Shown: positions 1 through 10,571 of the stretch, piece by piece
Position numbering within the stretch: position 1 is the stretch's first letter
Layout: each line of letters opens with the position of its first letter
Origin: Chromobacterium alkanivorans
GTDB lineage: Bacteria; Pseudomonadota; Gammaproteobacteria; Burkholderiales; Chromobacteriaceae
NCBI RefSeq assembly: GCF_016937655.1
Contig: NZ_JAFHKL010000007.1
Span: 1-64,000 of the forward strand
Length of the DNA stretch: 64,000 bases
Direction: 5' to 3'
Translations under genes and position numbers: made by a program
The notes under the pieces: model-generated
What the model saw: the letters and a program-made list of their open reading frames with translations, nothing else
Databases searched by the model: none
Told to the model about the DNA's origin: nothing

Positions 1-311
1 GAGGTGAAATATACGTTACAGCCCCGACTCCGTCAACACCTATTTCGAAAAAAGATAGGGTTTTTCAGATATCGAAACGTAAGCACATGATTTCAATAAG
101 AATCATGCCTAAGCGATTTTACAAGAACTTTTGGACAGCCCGGAAAACAGGGCTTCCCAGCTTGTTGCCATCGGAAGATAAGCTGCAAAAGCGGGTTGGT
201 TTTCCCTGTTTTTTCCGGAAAAGCCGCTTTCCGGCAAATTATTCGGCGCAGACTTTATGCCTTAGGCATTAATTGTTAAGCTGAACGCATTCCACCGCCC
301 AGGAGACATCC
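1..311. other. upstream region without a supported gene
   Basis: This stretch precedes the first MFS gene. It has lower G+C than the genes around it. A 61-codon open frame at 87-272 has no recognisable domain and no convincing ribosome binding site, so I do not call it. An AGGAGA ribosome binding site at about 301-306 belongs to the gene starting at 312. A weak Fur-box-like sequence lies at 92-110. Confidence 0.5.
92..110. promoter_or_regulatory. possible weak Fur box
   Basis: The sequence TTCAATAAGAATCATGCCT partly matches the Fur consensus core (AATAAGAATCAT versus AATGATAATCAT). It is about 200 bp upstream of the next gene, so it may serve that gene, a gene outside the window, or nothing. 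Confidence 0.25.
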
Positions 312-1631
312 ATGCAGCAAACCTTGCGTCAACGATTGGAGGGCTTGCCCGCGCCGTTTTACGCCTTGATGCTGAGCGATGTGCTGAGCGGCTTGGCGAT
401 GGGCGCCGGTTATGTCGCCATCAGTTGGTGGGTGGTGCAGTCCGGCGGCGCGCGCGATATGGCCTGGTTCGGCTCTATCACCGCCTTGGTGATGCTGCTG
501 TCGCTGCCGCTGACCGCGCCCTTGGGCGACCGCCTGCCGAAAAACCGCCTGATTGGCGGCGGCATGCTGCTGGCGATGTTGAGCGCCTTGCTGCTGGCGC
601 TGATGGCGGCGCAGGGCTGGTATCGCATCGGCTGGGTGATTGCGGTGGAGTCGCTGGCGATGCTGGCCTGGTCCATTGTGCTGCCGTCCATGCTCAGCAT
701 CGCCGCCGAGATGGTGCCGGCGGCCAGGCTGGGCGATGCGCTGTCCTTGCAGAAAAGCTCGCAGTCGGCGGGCAATCTGATCGGCCCGGTGCTGGGCGGC
801 GGCCTGATGGCGGCGACCAGCCCCACCCTGACTCTGCTGGCCTACGCCTGTTTGCTGGTGGTGGCCGCCGCGGCTTCCTTATATGTGCGCGTGCCGCCGC
901 GCGCGGCGGGCACCGTCCGCAGCCCCTGGCTGGAAGATATCCGCAGCGGCCTGTACGCGCGCTGGCGCATTCCGCTCGAACGCTATTGGACCTTGGCGGT
1001 TTTCATCACCCTGGTGGCCTTCATGCCGCTGGTGACCACCTTGCTGCCGGTCAAGCTGCACGCGCTGGGTTTGTCCGCAGCCTGGCTGGGCGGTTGCGAG
1101 GCGGCGATCAGCGCCGGCATGCTGCTGGGCTCGCTCTGGTTCACCCATGTGCTGCTGCGCCGCTTCAGCCGCTATCAGGCGCGCACCTTCGGCATGCTGG
1201 TCTGCGGCGTGCTGATGCTGGTGGTGGCCTTGAGCTCCAATCCCTGGTTGATCCTGGCCTGTTTCGCGGTGATGGGGCTGATGTTCGCGCTGAACCAACT
1301 GATAGGCCAGACCCACCGCACGCTGGCGGTGCCTGAAAATTACCGCGCGCGCTTTTCCGCCATCAATGTGATGTTGGTGAAGATAGGATCGATGCTGGGG
1401 CCGGCCCTGGCCGGCGCGATGCTGCATGTGCTGCCGCTTGATCAGGTCTACCTGATTTTCGCGCTGCTGCATTTGGCCACCGTGCTGCCTATGCTGCTGC
1501 TGCCGGGCCTGAAGGCTTTCCTGGAGCTGGACCACGAGGAGGTGAAGGACTGGTATTGGCGGCGCCACCCGGAGGCGTTCCGCGATTTGGCGGCCGCCCC
1601 TCCCGCCAAGCCGGCATGCGAGGCGCGCTGA
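312..1631 (+). CDS. MFS transporter (TMEM_effluxer / MFS_3-like)
   Basis: A 439-residue integral membrane protein of the major facilitator superfamily, with about 12 hydrophobic segments. The loop between segments 2 and 3 carries the family motif as PLGDRLPKN (about residues 70-80). The first half contains a conserved LQKSSQSAGNLIGPVLGG stretch, typical of the MFS_3 branch that includes macrolide and siderophore exporters. The start has a good AGGAGA ribosome binding site 5-6 nt upstream. The gene stands alone and is convergent with hslU, with a shared hairpin between them. The substrate cannot be told from sequence; export of a siderophore or drug is only a guess. Confidence 0.85.
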   Translation: MQQTLRQRLEGLPAPFYALMLSDVLSGLAMGAGYVAISWWVVQSGGARDMAWFGSITALVMLLSLPLTAPLGDRLPKNRLIGGGMLLAMLSALLLALMAAQGWYRIGWVIAVESLAMLAWSIVLPSMLSIAAEMVPAARLGDALSLQKSSQSAGNLIGPVLGGGLMAATSPTLTLLAYACLLVVAAAASLYVRVPPRAAGTVRSPWLEDIRSGLYARWRIPLERYWTLAVFITLVAFMPLVTTLLPVKLHALGLSAAWLGGCEAAISAGMLLGSLWFTHVLLRRFSRYQARTFGMLVCGVLMLVVALSSNPWLILACFAVMGLMFALNQLIGQTHRTLAVPENYRARFSAINVMLVKIGSMLGPALAGAMLHVLPLDQVYLIFALLHLATVLPMLLLPGLKAFLELDHEEVKDWYWRRHPEAFRDLAAAPPAKPACEAR

Positions 1632-1644
1632 CGCGGATGCGAGA

Positions 1645-1665
1645 ACGGCGGCCATCGGCCGCCGT
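1645..1665. terminator. intergenic hairpin between convergent genes
   Basis: The perfect stem ACGGCGGCC / GGCCGCCGT with a 3-nt loop lies between the convergent MFS gene and hslU. The T-run on the plus strand is poor (TTGCGTTTC), so termination efficiency is uncertain. Confidence 0.5.
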
Positions 1666-1692
1666 TTGCGTTTCTATATATATAGGAGTGGA

Positions 1693-3036
<1,344 letters not shown>

Positions 3037-3092
3037 GACTTTCTCCAGCCGGAAGCGGCGCTCCCGGCGATTTGATTCTTGAATCGGGCGGC

Positions 3093-3653
3093 TCAGTTGG
3101 CTGCCGGCTCTTCGGCTTCGCCCAACAGCTCGATCACATGGTTGTGGTTGGTGTAGATGCAGATGTCGCCGGCGATCTCCAGCGATTTCTTCACCACCAC
3201 TTCCGGCGCCAGATCGGTGTTATCAAACAATGCGCGCGCCGCGGACTGGGCGTAGGCGCCGCCCGAACCGATGGCGGCGATGCCGTCTTCCGGCTCCAGC
3301 ACGTCGCCGTTGCCGGTGATGATCAGAGTGCAATCCTTGTCGGCGACGATCAGCATCGCCTCCAGCCGGCGCAACATGCGGTCGGTGCGCCAATCCTTGG
3401 CCAACTCCACCGCCGATACCAGCAGATTGCCCTGATGCTTTTGCAGCTTGGCCTCAAACCGCTCGATCAGGGTGAAGGCGTCGGCGGTGCCGCCGGCAAA
3501 GCCCGCCAGCACCTTGCCGCCGTGCAGCTTGCGCACCTTGCGCGCCGAGGCTTTGATCACGATGTTGCCCAGGGTGACCTGGCCATCCCCGCCCAGCGCC
3601 ACGCGATTGCCGCGGCGAATGGACACGATGGTGGTTCCGTCGAACTGTTGCAT
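3093..3653 (-). CDS. hslV: ATP-dependent protease peptidase subunit HslV
   Basis: A 186-residue proteasome-beta-like peptidase, the proteolytic partner of HslU. The N-terminus reads [14 protein letters not shown]. The catalytic nucleophile is expected to be Thr7, exposed after removal of the short propeptide, as in other betaproteobacterial HslV proteins. I set the start at 3653 because this Met gives the known propeptide length; the open frame continues upstream to 3800, but that extension has no homology to HslV. The [14 protein letters not shown] segment typical of the family is present. Confidence 0.97.
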   Translation of the reverse strand: MQQFDGTTIVSIRRGNRVALGGDGQVTLGNIVIKASARKVRKLHGGKVLAGFAGGTADAFTLIERFEAKLQKHQGNLLVSAVELAKDWRTDRMLRRLEAMLIVADKDCTLIITGNGDVLEPEDGIAAIGSGGAYAQSAARALFDNTDLAPEVVVKKSLEIAGDICIYTNHNHVIELLGEAEEPAAN

Positions 3654-3844
3654 GTTTTGTATTCCAATAATGTCGCCACCGGCACTCCGCCGTGGCCAAT
3701 GCTGCAAGATATGCAGGCAAAACCATGGATTGCAAGCGCCGGAACGCTCCGGCGCGCCGGCGGGCGCGGCGCTTGGCAAAATCCTTTTCCCGTCATTCAT
3801 TTATCCATGTCAATGACTTAGGGATATACGCGTTTTCCAGCTTG

Positions 3845-3869
3845 GATAATGAGAATAGTTTGTATTATC
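3845..3869. promoter_or_regulatory. Fur box upstream of tonB
   Basis: The element starts GATAATGAGAAT and ends GTATTATC, giving repeated Fur hexamers with dyad symmetry just upstream of the tonB start. This predicts iron-repressed transcription of the tonB-exbB-exbD operon. The match is seen directly; the regulation is inferred. Confidence 0.75.
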
Positions 3870-3878
3870 ATCACCGTC

Positions 3879-4586
3879 ATGAACCAGCGAATTCTTCAAT
3901 ACTCGGCGCTCTCCAGCACCGTGGGCCTGCATGCCCTGGTCTTCGTGCTGATGGGCGGCGCAGTGGCGATGCAGCAACCGATCACGCTGCCGCGCGTCGC
4001 CAGCATGGAAATGATCAGCCTGGCCGCGCCCAGCAAGGCCGCCGCGCCGGCTGCGCCCAAGCAGCAGCCCAAGCCCGAGAAAAAGCCGACGCCGCAGGTC
4101 AAGCCCACCCCGACGCCGAAACCGACTCCGGTCAAACCCAAGGTGATGGCCACGCCCACCCCGGCCGCGCCCAGCGCCAAGGCCATCAGCGTGCCCACCG
4201 CCGCCCCCGCGGCGGAAAGCAAGCCCAGCCCGGCCGCCAACTCCGCCGAGGGCGGCAGCTCCCGCGGCCAGTCCGCCGACGCCAAACCCTCGATCACCGA
4301 GCCGATGTACCGGGGCGGCTATCTGAACAACCCCAAGCCGGCCTACCCGGCGCTGTCCATTGAAGAAGGCGAAACCGGCACCGTGCAGCTGCGCGTGCAC
4401 GTGTCCGCCCAGGGCCAGCCGCTGGACGTGGCGCTGGCCAACAGCAGCGGCTTCCCGCGGCTGGACCGCGCCGCCGTGGCGGCGGTGAAGCGCTGGACCT
4501 TCACCCCGGCCAAGCGCGGCAGCGAAGCCATCGCCTACACCTTTATCGTTCCCGTTGAATTTTCTTTGAAGTCTGCCAGATCATGA
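3879..4586 (+). CDS. tonB: energy transducer TonB
   Basis: A 235-residue inner-membrane-anchored periplasmic protein that passes proton-motive force from ExbBD to outer membrane receptors. Residues about 5-30 form the N-terminal membrane anchor (SALSSTVGLHALVFVLMGG). Residues about 45-100 are rich in Pro and Lys (repeated KPTP and PTPKPT) and form the periplasm-spanning spacer. The C-terminal TonB_C domain begins at YLNNPKPAYPALS and ends at FIVPVEFSLK. I chose the ATG at 3879 rather than 3849 because the extra ten residues overlap the Fur box. The stop overlaps the next start (ATGA). It heads a four-gene operon with a duplicated TonB_C gene, exbB and exbD. Confidence 0.95.
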   Translation: MNQRILQYSALSSTVGLHALVFVLMGGAVAMQQPITLPRVASMEMISLAAPSKAAAPAAPKQQPKPEKKPTPQVKPTPTPKPTPVKPKVMATPTPAAPSAKAISVPTAAPAAESKPSPAANSAEGGSSRGQSADAKPSITEPMYRGGYLNNPKPAYPALSIEEGETGTVQLRVHVSAQGQPLDVALANSSGFPRLDRAAVAAVKRWTFTPAKRGSEAIAYTFIVPVEFSLKSARS

Positions 4587-5023
4587 AACTCCCAGCGGCA
4601 TTTCGCCAAAACGGCTCCATACTGGCGACAACGACCATCGTCCTGGCGCTGATCAGCAGCGCCATGGCAACAGCCGCCCCCGTCGAGGCCGAACGCTCGC
4701 TGGACCCCGCCGCCGAAACGACGGCAGCCACTCGCGCGCCCCCTTTTCGCGACCGGCAGTCGAACAACCCCAAACCGGCCTACCCGGCGATGTCCATTGA
4801 AGAAGACGAAACCGGCACTGTGCAGCTGCGGGTGCATGTCAACAGCCAAGGCCTGCCGCAAGACGTGAGCTTGGCCAAAAGCAGCGGTTCTCCCCGACTG
4901 GACAGTGTGGCGCTGGACACTGCCAAACGCTGGCGCTTCATTCCTGCCCAACGCGGCGGCAAGCCCATCCCATACACTTTTTTCATTCCCGTTGAATTTT
5001 CTTTGAAGTCTGCAAAACCATGA
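4326..5023 (+). repeat. tandem duplication of the TonB C-terminal coding segment (unit ~437 bp)
   Basis: Positions 4326-4586 (end of tonB) and 4763-5023 (end of the next gene) align without gaps over 261 bp at a constant offset of 437 bp. The last part is nearly identical, including TTGAATTTTCTTTGAAGTCT just before each stop codon. This points to tandem duplication within the operon followed by divergence. Confidence 0.9.
4583..5023 (+). CDS. truncated TonB paralog (TonB_C domain without proline-rich spacer)
   Basis: A 146-residue protein with one hydrophobic N-terminal segment (about residues 14-32, LATTTIVLALISSAMATAAP), which could be a cleavable signal peptide or a membrane anchor. A TonB C-terminal domain (about residues 60-143) follows almost directly and is closely similar to the preceding tonB product. 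The Pro/Lys-rich spacer of TonB is missing, so the protein could not span the periplasm from an inner membrane anchor. It is translationally coupled at both ends: ATGA overlaps with tonB upstream and with exbB downstream. It may be a decoy, a modulator of receptor occupancy, or a decaying duplicate; intact coding and coupling argue that it is expressed. Confidence 0.85.
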   Translation: MKLPAAFRQNGSILATTTIVLALISSAMATAAPVEAERSLDPAAETTAATRAPPFRDRQSNNPKPAYPAMSIEEDETGTVQLRVHVNSQGLPQDVSLAKSSGSPRLDSVALDTAKRWRFIPAQRGGKPIPYTFFIPVEFSLKSAKP

Positions 5024-5697
5024 ATCTAATGACTGTATTCCAACAAGGGGACGCCGTGCTGGTCGCGGTGTTCATGATCCTGGTCCTGATGTCGGTGCTG
5101 ACCTGGTACCTGATCCTGGTGCGCGGCGTCAGCACCTGGCACATCCGCCGCGCCAACAAGCAGGCCGAAGCCGCGCTGTGGGACGCCCCGAACTGGAAGC
5201 AGGCGGAAACCCAGCTGCAGGATTCGCGCGCGCCCTTCGCCAACCTCACCCGCCAGGGCCTGGCCGCGCTGCGCCACTACCGCAGCCAGGCTGAGCGCCC
5301 GCTGGGCCAGAGCTGCGATCTGGACGAGTTCCTGACCCGCGCCATCCGCAAAGGCCTGGCCCAGGAAAACGGCAAGCAGGAAACCGGCATGACCGTGCTG
5401 GCCTCGGTGGGCTCCACCGCGCCCTTCATCGGCCTGTTCGGCACGGTATGGGGCATTTACCACGCGCTGGTGAACATCGGCGCGGCCGGTCAGGTCACCA
5501 TCGCCGCGGTGGCCGGCCCGATCGGCGAAGCGCTGGTGGCCACCGCCGCCGGCCTGGCCGCCGCCATCCCGGCGGTGCTGGCCTACAACGCCCTGACCCG
5601 CATGCAGCGCATCATGGCGCAGGACATGGACTACTTCGCCCACGATCTGCACGCCCAGCTGCTGACTCAGTCCGGAGAAATCGATGGCGTTCGGTAG
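5020..5697 (+). CDS. exbB: ExbB, TonB-system proton channel subunit
   Basis: A 225-residue MotA/TolQ/ExbB family protein with three membrane segments: one near the N-terminus (about 12-35) and two in the second half (about 125-150 and 170-195). The conserved [19 protein letters not shown] motif covers the second segment. With ExbD it forms the proton channel that energises TonB. The start overlaps the stop of the TonB paralog (ATGA), and its 3' end overlaps exbD by 14 nt, so all four genes are likely one transcript under the Fur box at 3845. Confidence 0.95.
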   Translation: MNLMTVFQQGDAVLVAVFMILVLMSVLTWYLILVRGVSTWHIRRANKQAEAALWDAPNWKQAETQLQDSRAPFANLTRQGLAALRHYRSQAERPLGQSCDLDEFLTRAIRKGLAQENGKQETGMTVLASVGSTAPFIGLFGTVWGIYHALVNIGAAGQVTIAAVAGPIGEALVATAAGLAAAIPAVLAYNALTRMQRIMAQDMDYFAHDLHAQLLTQSGEIDGVR

Positions 5698-6094
5698 TTT
5701 CGACAAAGGCGGCTCCGCCCCGATGGCGGACATCAACACCACCCCGCTGGTGGATGTGATGCTGGTGCTGCTGGTGGTGTTCATCATCACCACCCCGCTG
5801 CTGACCAATACCGTCAAGCTGGACCTGCCGCAGGCCAGCGCCGCCGCGCAGCAGAGCCAGCCCAAGGAAATCCGGCTGGCTATCGACGCCGCCGGCGCGG
5901 TGTTCTGGAACGACGTCAAAGTGCCGGAAGGCGAACTGGACGCGCGCTTCGCCGCCGCCGCCCGCGACAACCCGCAAGTGGAGCTGCACTTGTTCGCCGA
6001 CAAGAGCGTGCGCTACGAGAGCGTGGCCAAGACCCTGGCCAGCGCCCAGCAAGGGGGCATCAGCAAGATAGGCTTCGCCACCGAAGCGCCGTAA
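5684..6094 (+). CDS. exbD: ExbD, TonB-system proton channel subunit
   Basis: A 136-residue ExbD/TolR family protein. It has a short cytoplasmic N-terminus, one membrane segment (about residues 20-42, [16 protein letters not shown]) containing the conserved membrane Asp used for proton translocation, and a periplasmic domain. It overlaps exbB by 14 nt and ends the tonB operon. Length matches the family. Confidence 0.95.
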   Translation: MAFGSFDKGGSAPMADINTTPLVDVMLVLLVVFIITTPLLTNTVKLDLPQASAAAQQSQPKEIRLAIDAAGAVFWNDVKVPEGELDARFAAAARDNPQVELHLFADKSVRYESVAKTLASAQQGGISKIGFATEAP

Positions 6095-6358
6095 CAGACG
6101 AGTCAGGCCGGCGCCCGCCGGCCGCTCCAAACCGTCACCCCCGCTCCAGCCATCGCAACGCGCAGCCCAGCCCTACCTGAATGTGTCTGCCGGCGTCTCA
6201 CAACAGGCCTGCCGCACAAAAACCATACACATTCGCAAGCGCTAATATGCGAACATGGAACGCTTGATCCCATCCGGCGGCGCGGACGCCGGATGCGCGT
6301 TTTCACCATCCTCGCGCCGTATAATCATCACCGCGACATCACACTTTTCGATTCCAAT

Positions 6359-8200
6359 ATGCGTACACTCACTCTCGGACTGGCCGCCGGCCTCTACAGC
6401 AGCTTCAGCGCCGCCGCGCTGCAGCCGGTCAGCGAAGCGCCGCTGGCGGTCAAAACCGCCGTCAGCTGCCAGCACAATAAAGACAACAGCCTGGACTGCG
6501 TCACCAGCAAGCAATTCACCATCCTCCACCCCTCCGGCCGCGAACAGCTGTCCCGCATCGATTTCACCTACCCGGCCGAAGACCGGCTGCGGGTGGAACA
6601 AGCCGAAGTGATCCAGCCCAACGGCAAAGTGATCAAACTGGGCAAATCCCAGATCGAAACCCGCGCCGCGCCCAATCCGGACGCCGGCGTCAGCCGCGAC
6701 ATGCAAACCTGGATGGCCTTCCCGGAATTGTCGGTGGGCAGCACCGTGTCCTACCGCATCAAGACCCACAGCGTGGCGCAGCCGCTGGTGCGCCAGCTGC
6801 GCTACCAACTGGACCTAGGCCCGCAAAAAGCGCGCGAAGACAGCTTCAATTTCGAGCTCCAGTCCACCCGCCCGCTGATCTGGCGCGGCATGATGCTGGA
6901 CGATTACGCGGTGGACGCCAGCGCGGACCGCAAACGCATCAAGGTATCGCTGCGCCGGCCGCGCTACCTCAACTACATCAACGAGTGGAACAACAGCGCG
7001 CTGCGCGAATGGCCGCAGCTGGTGATCGCCACCTCGGACCAGCCGCAAGACCACTTCGGCGCCCACGCCCGCCGTTACAACGAAATCCTGGCCGCGCCGC
7101 TGCCACCAGCCGCCGCCGCCGTGGTGGCCGCCAACCAGGGCAAGCCGGCCGCGGAGCAGGCGGCCGCCTTCATGCAGCACATCAACCGCAACTACCGCTA
7201 CCTCAACGACACCCGGCTGGCGGAACGCGGCCTGGTGCCGTTCACGCTGGCGGAAATCGAAAAGCACGGCTACGGCGACTGCAAGGACCTCTCCACCCTG
7301 CTGACCGCCATGCTGCGCCGCGCCGGCGTCGCCGCCGAGCCGGCGCTGATCTACCGCGGCAAATTCGCCCCGCCGCTGCTGCTGCCCGGCGTCGGCGCGC
7401 CCAACCACATGATCGTCCGCGCCGACATCGCCGGCCAGACCTGGTGGCTGGACCCGACCAACCCCTTCTTCCAGCCCGGCCGCATCATGTCGGACCTGCA
7501 AGACCGCTGGGCCTTCATCATCGGCAAGGACGGCGTGGTCAGCCAGACCCAGGTGCCGATGGAAGCCGCGCGCACCGATCTGAACATCAAGCGCGAAAAC
7601 GCGCTGAAAGCCGACGGCAGCGCCGACGTTCGCGCCGACATCGAACTGGCCAACTCCGCGCTGATCGACACCATTTTGCAAGACCGCTACCAGGGCGTCA
7701 GCGCCACCGACCAGAGCCTGTGCAACCGCCTGAGCGGCCAGCCGGAAGACTGCAAGGTCCAGCGCGACAAAACCTCCTTCATGGTGCCATCCAGCTATCC
7801 GCTGCGCATGAGCGTGCGCGACCCGCGCATGCTGGAGAAGATTTCCGGCCTGTTTCTCTACGACTCCCACTTCAAGGGCGTGTGGGACAGCTTCGACAAC
7901 TACAAGCGCAACGGCAACCTGGCCGACGTCTATCTGGGCGACGCCAGCGCCATGCAGTCCGACGTGCTGCTCAAGGGCGCCAAGGCCATCCAGCCGGCCT
8001 TCGAATGCAAGGTGCGTTCCCCCTGGTACGAAGTGGACGCCAAGCAGCAGCAGACCGCGGCCGGCATCCGCGTCCAGTACCGGATCAGCAATAAGGTGCG
8101 CTGGCTCAGCCACGCCGAGATCAACAGCCCGGAATTCGCCAAGCTGATAGACGACGCCCGCGCCTGCGTGTCGCAGATCCGCCAGATCGTCAAACTCTGA
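6359..8200 (+). CDS. exported DUF3857 / transglutaminase-like protein
   Basis: A 613-residue protein with a signal peptide (residues 1 to about 20, ending FSAAA). A DUF3857 domain (about residues 30-200) is followed by a transglutaminase-like core with a recognisable triad: Cys308 in GYGDCKDLS, His350 in APNHMIV and Asp365 in WWLDPTNP. The C-terminal third is a beta-rich region like that of other DUF3857 proteins. I chose the ATG at 6359 because it gives a proper signal peptide; an upstream in-frame Met at 6293 adds 22 residues of non-signal sequence. A TATAAT hexamer at 6320-6325 may be its -10 box. The substrate is unknown; protein or peptide cross-linking or hydrolysis in the periplasm is possible. 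Confidence 0.85.
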   Translation: MRTLTLGLAAGLYSSFSAAALQPVSEAPLAVKTAVSCQHNKDNSLDCVTSKQFTILHPSGREQLSRIDFTYPAEDRLRVEQAEVIQPNGKVIKLGKSQIETRAAPNPDAGVSRDMQTWMAFPELSVGSTVSYRIKTHSVAQPLVRQLRYQLDLGPQKAREDSFNFELQSTRPLIWRGMMLDDYAVDASADRKRIKVSLRRPRYLNYINEWNNSALREWPQLVIATSDQPQDHFGAHARRYNEILAAPLPPAAAAVVAANQGKPAAEQAAAFMQHINRNYRYLNDTRLAERGLVPFTLAEIEKHGYGDCKDLSTLLTAMLRRAGVAAEPALIYRGKFAPPLLLPGVGAPNHMIVRADIAGQTWWLDPTNPFFQPGRIMSDLQDRWAFIIGKDGVVSQTQVPMEAARTDLNIKRENALKADGSADVRADIELANSALIDTILQDRYQGVSATDQSLCNRLSGQPEDCKVQRDKTSFMVPSSYPLRMSVRDPRMLEKISGLFLYDSHFKGVWDSFDNYKRNGNLADVYLGDASAMQSDVLLKGAKAIQPAFECKVRSPWYEVDAKQQQTAAGIRVQYRISNKVRWLSHAEINSPEFAKLIDDARACVSQIRQIVKL

Positions 8201-8241
8201 GCGCCGGTTTACGATCTGAGGCCCATCTCGGCCAAACCGCG

Positions 8242-8271
8242 AAGGATGCCAAAGGCATCCTTTTTGTTTTT
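8242..8271 (+). terminator. rho-independent terminator after the DUF3857 gene
   Basis: The stem AAGGATGCC / GGCATCCTT with an AAA loop is followed by a T-rich run (TTTTTGTTTTT). Confidence 0.85.
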
Positions 8272-8419
8272 GTAAGAACTAGATTATTAAGAATTAATTT
8301 AAGCAGCACCGCGTCAAGCATGGGCAGTACAAATAAATAAACGCTTGCCCCTACTGGGCCAGTGGCCGAAAATGAACATTTAGAGGTTATGCAATCGACA
8401 AATAAGAGAGAAACAGACC

Positions 8420-8977
8420 ATGACGCACCCCGCCGCCGGCACGGCCAGCAAGGAAATCCGGCTCGCTCCTCATGAACTGATCATCACCAAGACCGACCCC
8501 ACCGGCCACATCACCTACGCCAACCGCGTGTTCATGCGCATCGCCGGCTACGCCGAGCACGAGCTGCTGGGCAAGCCGCACAATCTGATCCGCCACCCCG
8601 ACATGCCGCGCGGCGCCTACCGGCTGATGTGGAAAACCCTCCAACAGGGCCAGGAATTCTTCGCCGTGGTGAAAAACCACAGCAAAAACGGCGACTACTA
8701 CTGGGTGCTGGCCAACGTCACCCCGGACTACGACCTGCGCGGCCAGCTGCAAGGCTATTACTCCGTGCGCCGCCCGCCCAGCCAGGAAGCCATCAACGCC
8801 ATCGAACCGGTCTACGCCCAAATGCGCCAGATCGAAGCCAGCCACAACAAGGCCACCGCGCCGGACGCCTCCGTGGCCTGGCTGCAGCAAGTGCTGGCGG
8901 ACAAAGGCGTCAGCTACCAGGACTTCATCCTGTCCCTCAACGCCCAGGTGCTGCAAGCGCCGGGAGTCGCCGCATGA
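8420..8977 (+). CDS. PAS-domain sensor protein (Aer-like input module)
   Basis: A 185-residue soluble protein. Residues about 15-120 form a PAS domain of the Aer type, with the features [16 protein letters not shown], [17 protein letters not shown] and [13 protein letters not shown]; this family binds FAD and senses redox state. The remaining 60 residues are helical with no recognised domain. The stop overlaps the start of the MCP gene (ATGA), so the two are translationally coupled. In Aer of E. coli, PAS and signalling domains are in one chain; here they are separate. I infer that this protein signals to the neighbouring receptor. Confidence 0.85.
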   Translation: MTHPAAGTASKEIRLAPHELIITKTDPTGHITYANRVFMRIAGYAEHELLGKPHNLIRHPDMPRGAYRLMWKTLQQGQEFFAVVKNHSKNGDYYWVLANVTPDYDLRGQLQGYYSVRRPPSQEAINAIEPVYAQMRQIEASHNKATAPDASVAWLQQVLADKGVSYQDFILSLNAQVLQAPGVAA

Positions 8978-10410
8978 ACCAGTTCAAACACAAGCCGCCC
9001 TTCCTGCGCACCCAGCTGGGCTGGTGCATCATAAGCTTCAACCTGCTGGTGGCCTTCTCGCTGCTGGACGGCTATCTGTTCCCCGAGATCGTCGGCCGCA
9101 TCGTGGACGCGCTGCTGCTCGCCGTCTCCATCGCCCTGTCCCTGCTGCTGTGGCGCCACAGCGGCCGCATCTTCGGCCTGCTCAACACCCTGCACGAGCA
9201 GTTGGGCTACGCCAGCTCCGGCGAACTGCACCACCGCGCCACCGGCACCCGCAACCTGGGCGAAGTGGGCAAGCTCGCCTGGCAGCTCAACGACTTCCTC
9301 GATCTGATCGAAACCTACTTCAAGGAAATCAACACCTGCTTCAAGGCCATCAGCGCCGGCGACTACAGCCGCCGCCCGCTGAGCCAGGGCCTGCCGGGCA
9401 TCCTGGCCAGCTCGCTGGGCAGCGTCAACCGCGCCATCCAGACCATGGCCGACAACGACGGCTACATCCGCCGCAACCGCCTGTCCTCGCAGCTGGCCGC
9501 GCTCAACAACCCGCATCTGCGCAAGGACCTGGCCAGCAACCAGAGTGATCTGGAAGACATCAGCCAGGCCATGGCCGACGTGGCCGCCATCACCCAGGAC
9601 ACCGCCGACGGCGCGCGCGTCAGCCTGGAAACCGCCCAGCACCTGTCCGGCCACCTGGACACCATCGCCGACAGCGTCAGCAGCATGGACACCGCCAGCA
9701 CCGCGCTGGCCCAGGAGTGGCAGGGCATAGAAACCTCGCTAGCCGACATCTCCGCCATCGCCGACCAAACCAATCTGCTGGCGCTGAACGCCGCCATCGA
9801 AGCCGCCCGCGCCGGCGAAACCGGCCGCGGCTTCGCCGTGGTGGCCGACGAAGTGCGCAAGCTGGCGGAGCGCAGCAAGAGCACCGCCAACAATGTGCAG
9901 GACGTGTTGGAGAACCTGTCGCTGCGCATCGGCAATATGCAGACCCAGGCCAGCGCCGCCGGCAATGTGGCCAGCCAGGTCAAGGACTCGGTGGAAACCT
10001 TCCGCCAACGCTTCAGCAGCCAGGTGGAACAATCGCAGCAGGTGATGGCGCAGGTGAACCGCGTGCACGACAAATCCCAGCTCAGCCTGCAAAAAGTGGG
10101 GCATGTGATCTTCAAGCAGACCGCCTACCACTCGATAGAAGAAGCCAAGCCGCTGGAACAGGGCAGCGAGCTGCAAGGCTGGTTGCAGCTGCAAGGCCAG
10201 CAGTCCTTCGGCCAGACCCGTTCCTGGAGCGAGCTGGCGGCCACCGAGCAGCAGGCCAGCCAGCACATCGGCGCCGCGCTGGCGGTGTTTGGCCAGGAAG
10301 GGCCGCTGGACGAGCAGGAAATCGTCGAGCGGATGCAGAAGCTGGAGCAGGACAGCGGCCGCATCCTGCGCTATCTGGACAAACTGGGCGAGGAGAAGCA
10401 CGGCCAGTAA
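8974..10410 (+). CDS. methyl-accepting chemotaxis protein with a CZB-like C-terminus
   Basis: A 478-residue chemoreceptor. Two closely spaced hydrophobic segments (about residues 15-60) anchor it with almost no periplasmic loop. A HAMP-like stretch follows, then the signalling domain with the conserved hairpin tip [36 protein letters not shown] (quoted as overlapping short motifs: [19 protein letters not shown] and [15 protein letters not shown]). The C-terminal 100 residues resemble a chemoreceptor zinc-binding (CZB) domain ([13 protein letters not shown] ... GWLQLQG ... QHIGAAL), but the usual Cys and one His appear to be replaced. The lack of a periplasmic domain suggests it uses the upstream PAS protein as its input. 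Confidence 0.9.
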   Translation: MNQFKHKPPFLRTQLGWCIISFNLLVAFSLLDGYLFPEIVGRIVDALLLAVSIALSLLLWRHSGRIFGLLNTLHEQLGYASSGELHHRATGTRNLGEVGKLAWQLNDFLDLIETYFKEINTCFKAISAGDYSRRPLSQGLPGILASSLGSVNRAIQTMADNDGYIRRNRLSSQLAALNNPHLRKDLASNQSDLEDISQAMADVAAITQDTADGARVSLETAQHLSGHLDTIADSVSSMDTASTALAQEWQGIETSLADISAIADQTNLLALNAAIEAARAGETGRGFAVVADEVRKLAERSKSTANNVQDVLENLSLRIGNMQTQASAAGNVASQVKDSVETFRQRFSSQVEQSQQVMAQVNRVHDKSQLSLQKVGHVIFKQTAYHSIEEAKPLEQGSELQGWLQLQGQQSFGQTRSWSELAATEQQASQHIGAALAVFGQEGPLDEQEIVERMQKLEQDSGRILRYLDKLGEEKHGQ

Positions 10411-10478
10411 GCCAGGGTTCAACACCCGCCGCGCATCGGCGTTGGAGCGCCGGCGGAGGCGTGGCCGGGCAGGAATCA

Positions 10479-10510
10479 AGCGGGGCAGCTTTCAGCGGCC
10501 CCGCTTTTTT
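10479..10510 (+). terminator. rho-independent terminator after the MCP gene
   Basis: The stem AGCGGGGC / GCCCCGCT is followed by TTTTTT. Confidence 0.85.
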
Positions 10511-10571
10511 GCGTATGCGCCGCGCTCAGAAGCGGCGCTGGTGGGTATCGCCTATTCGATGGCGGGGTTTG

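Noticed and set aside
87-272. 61-codon open frame before the first MFS gene
   Set aside because: No ribosome binding site, no domain and overlap with a regulatory-looking region.
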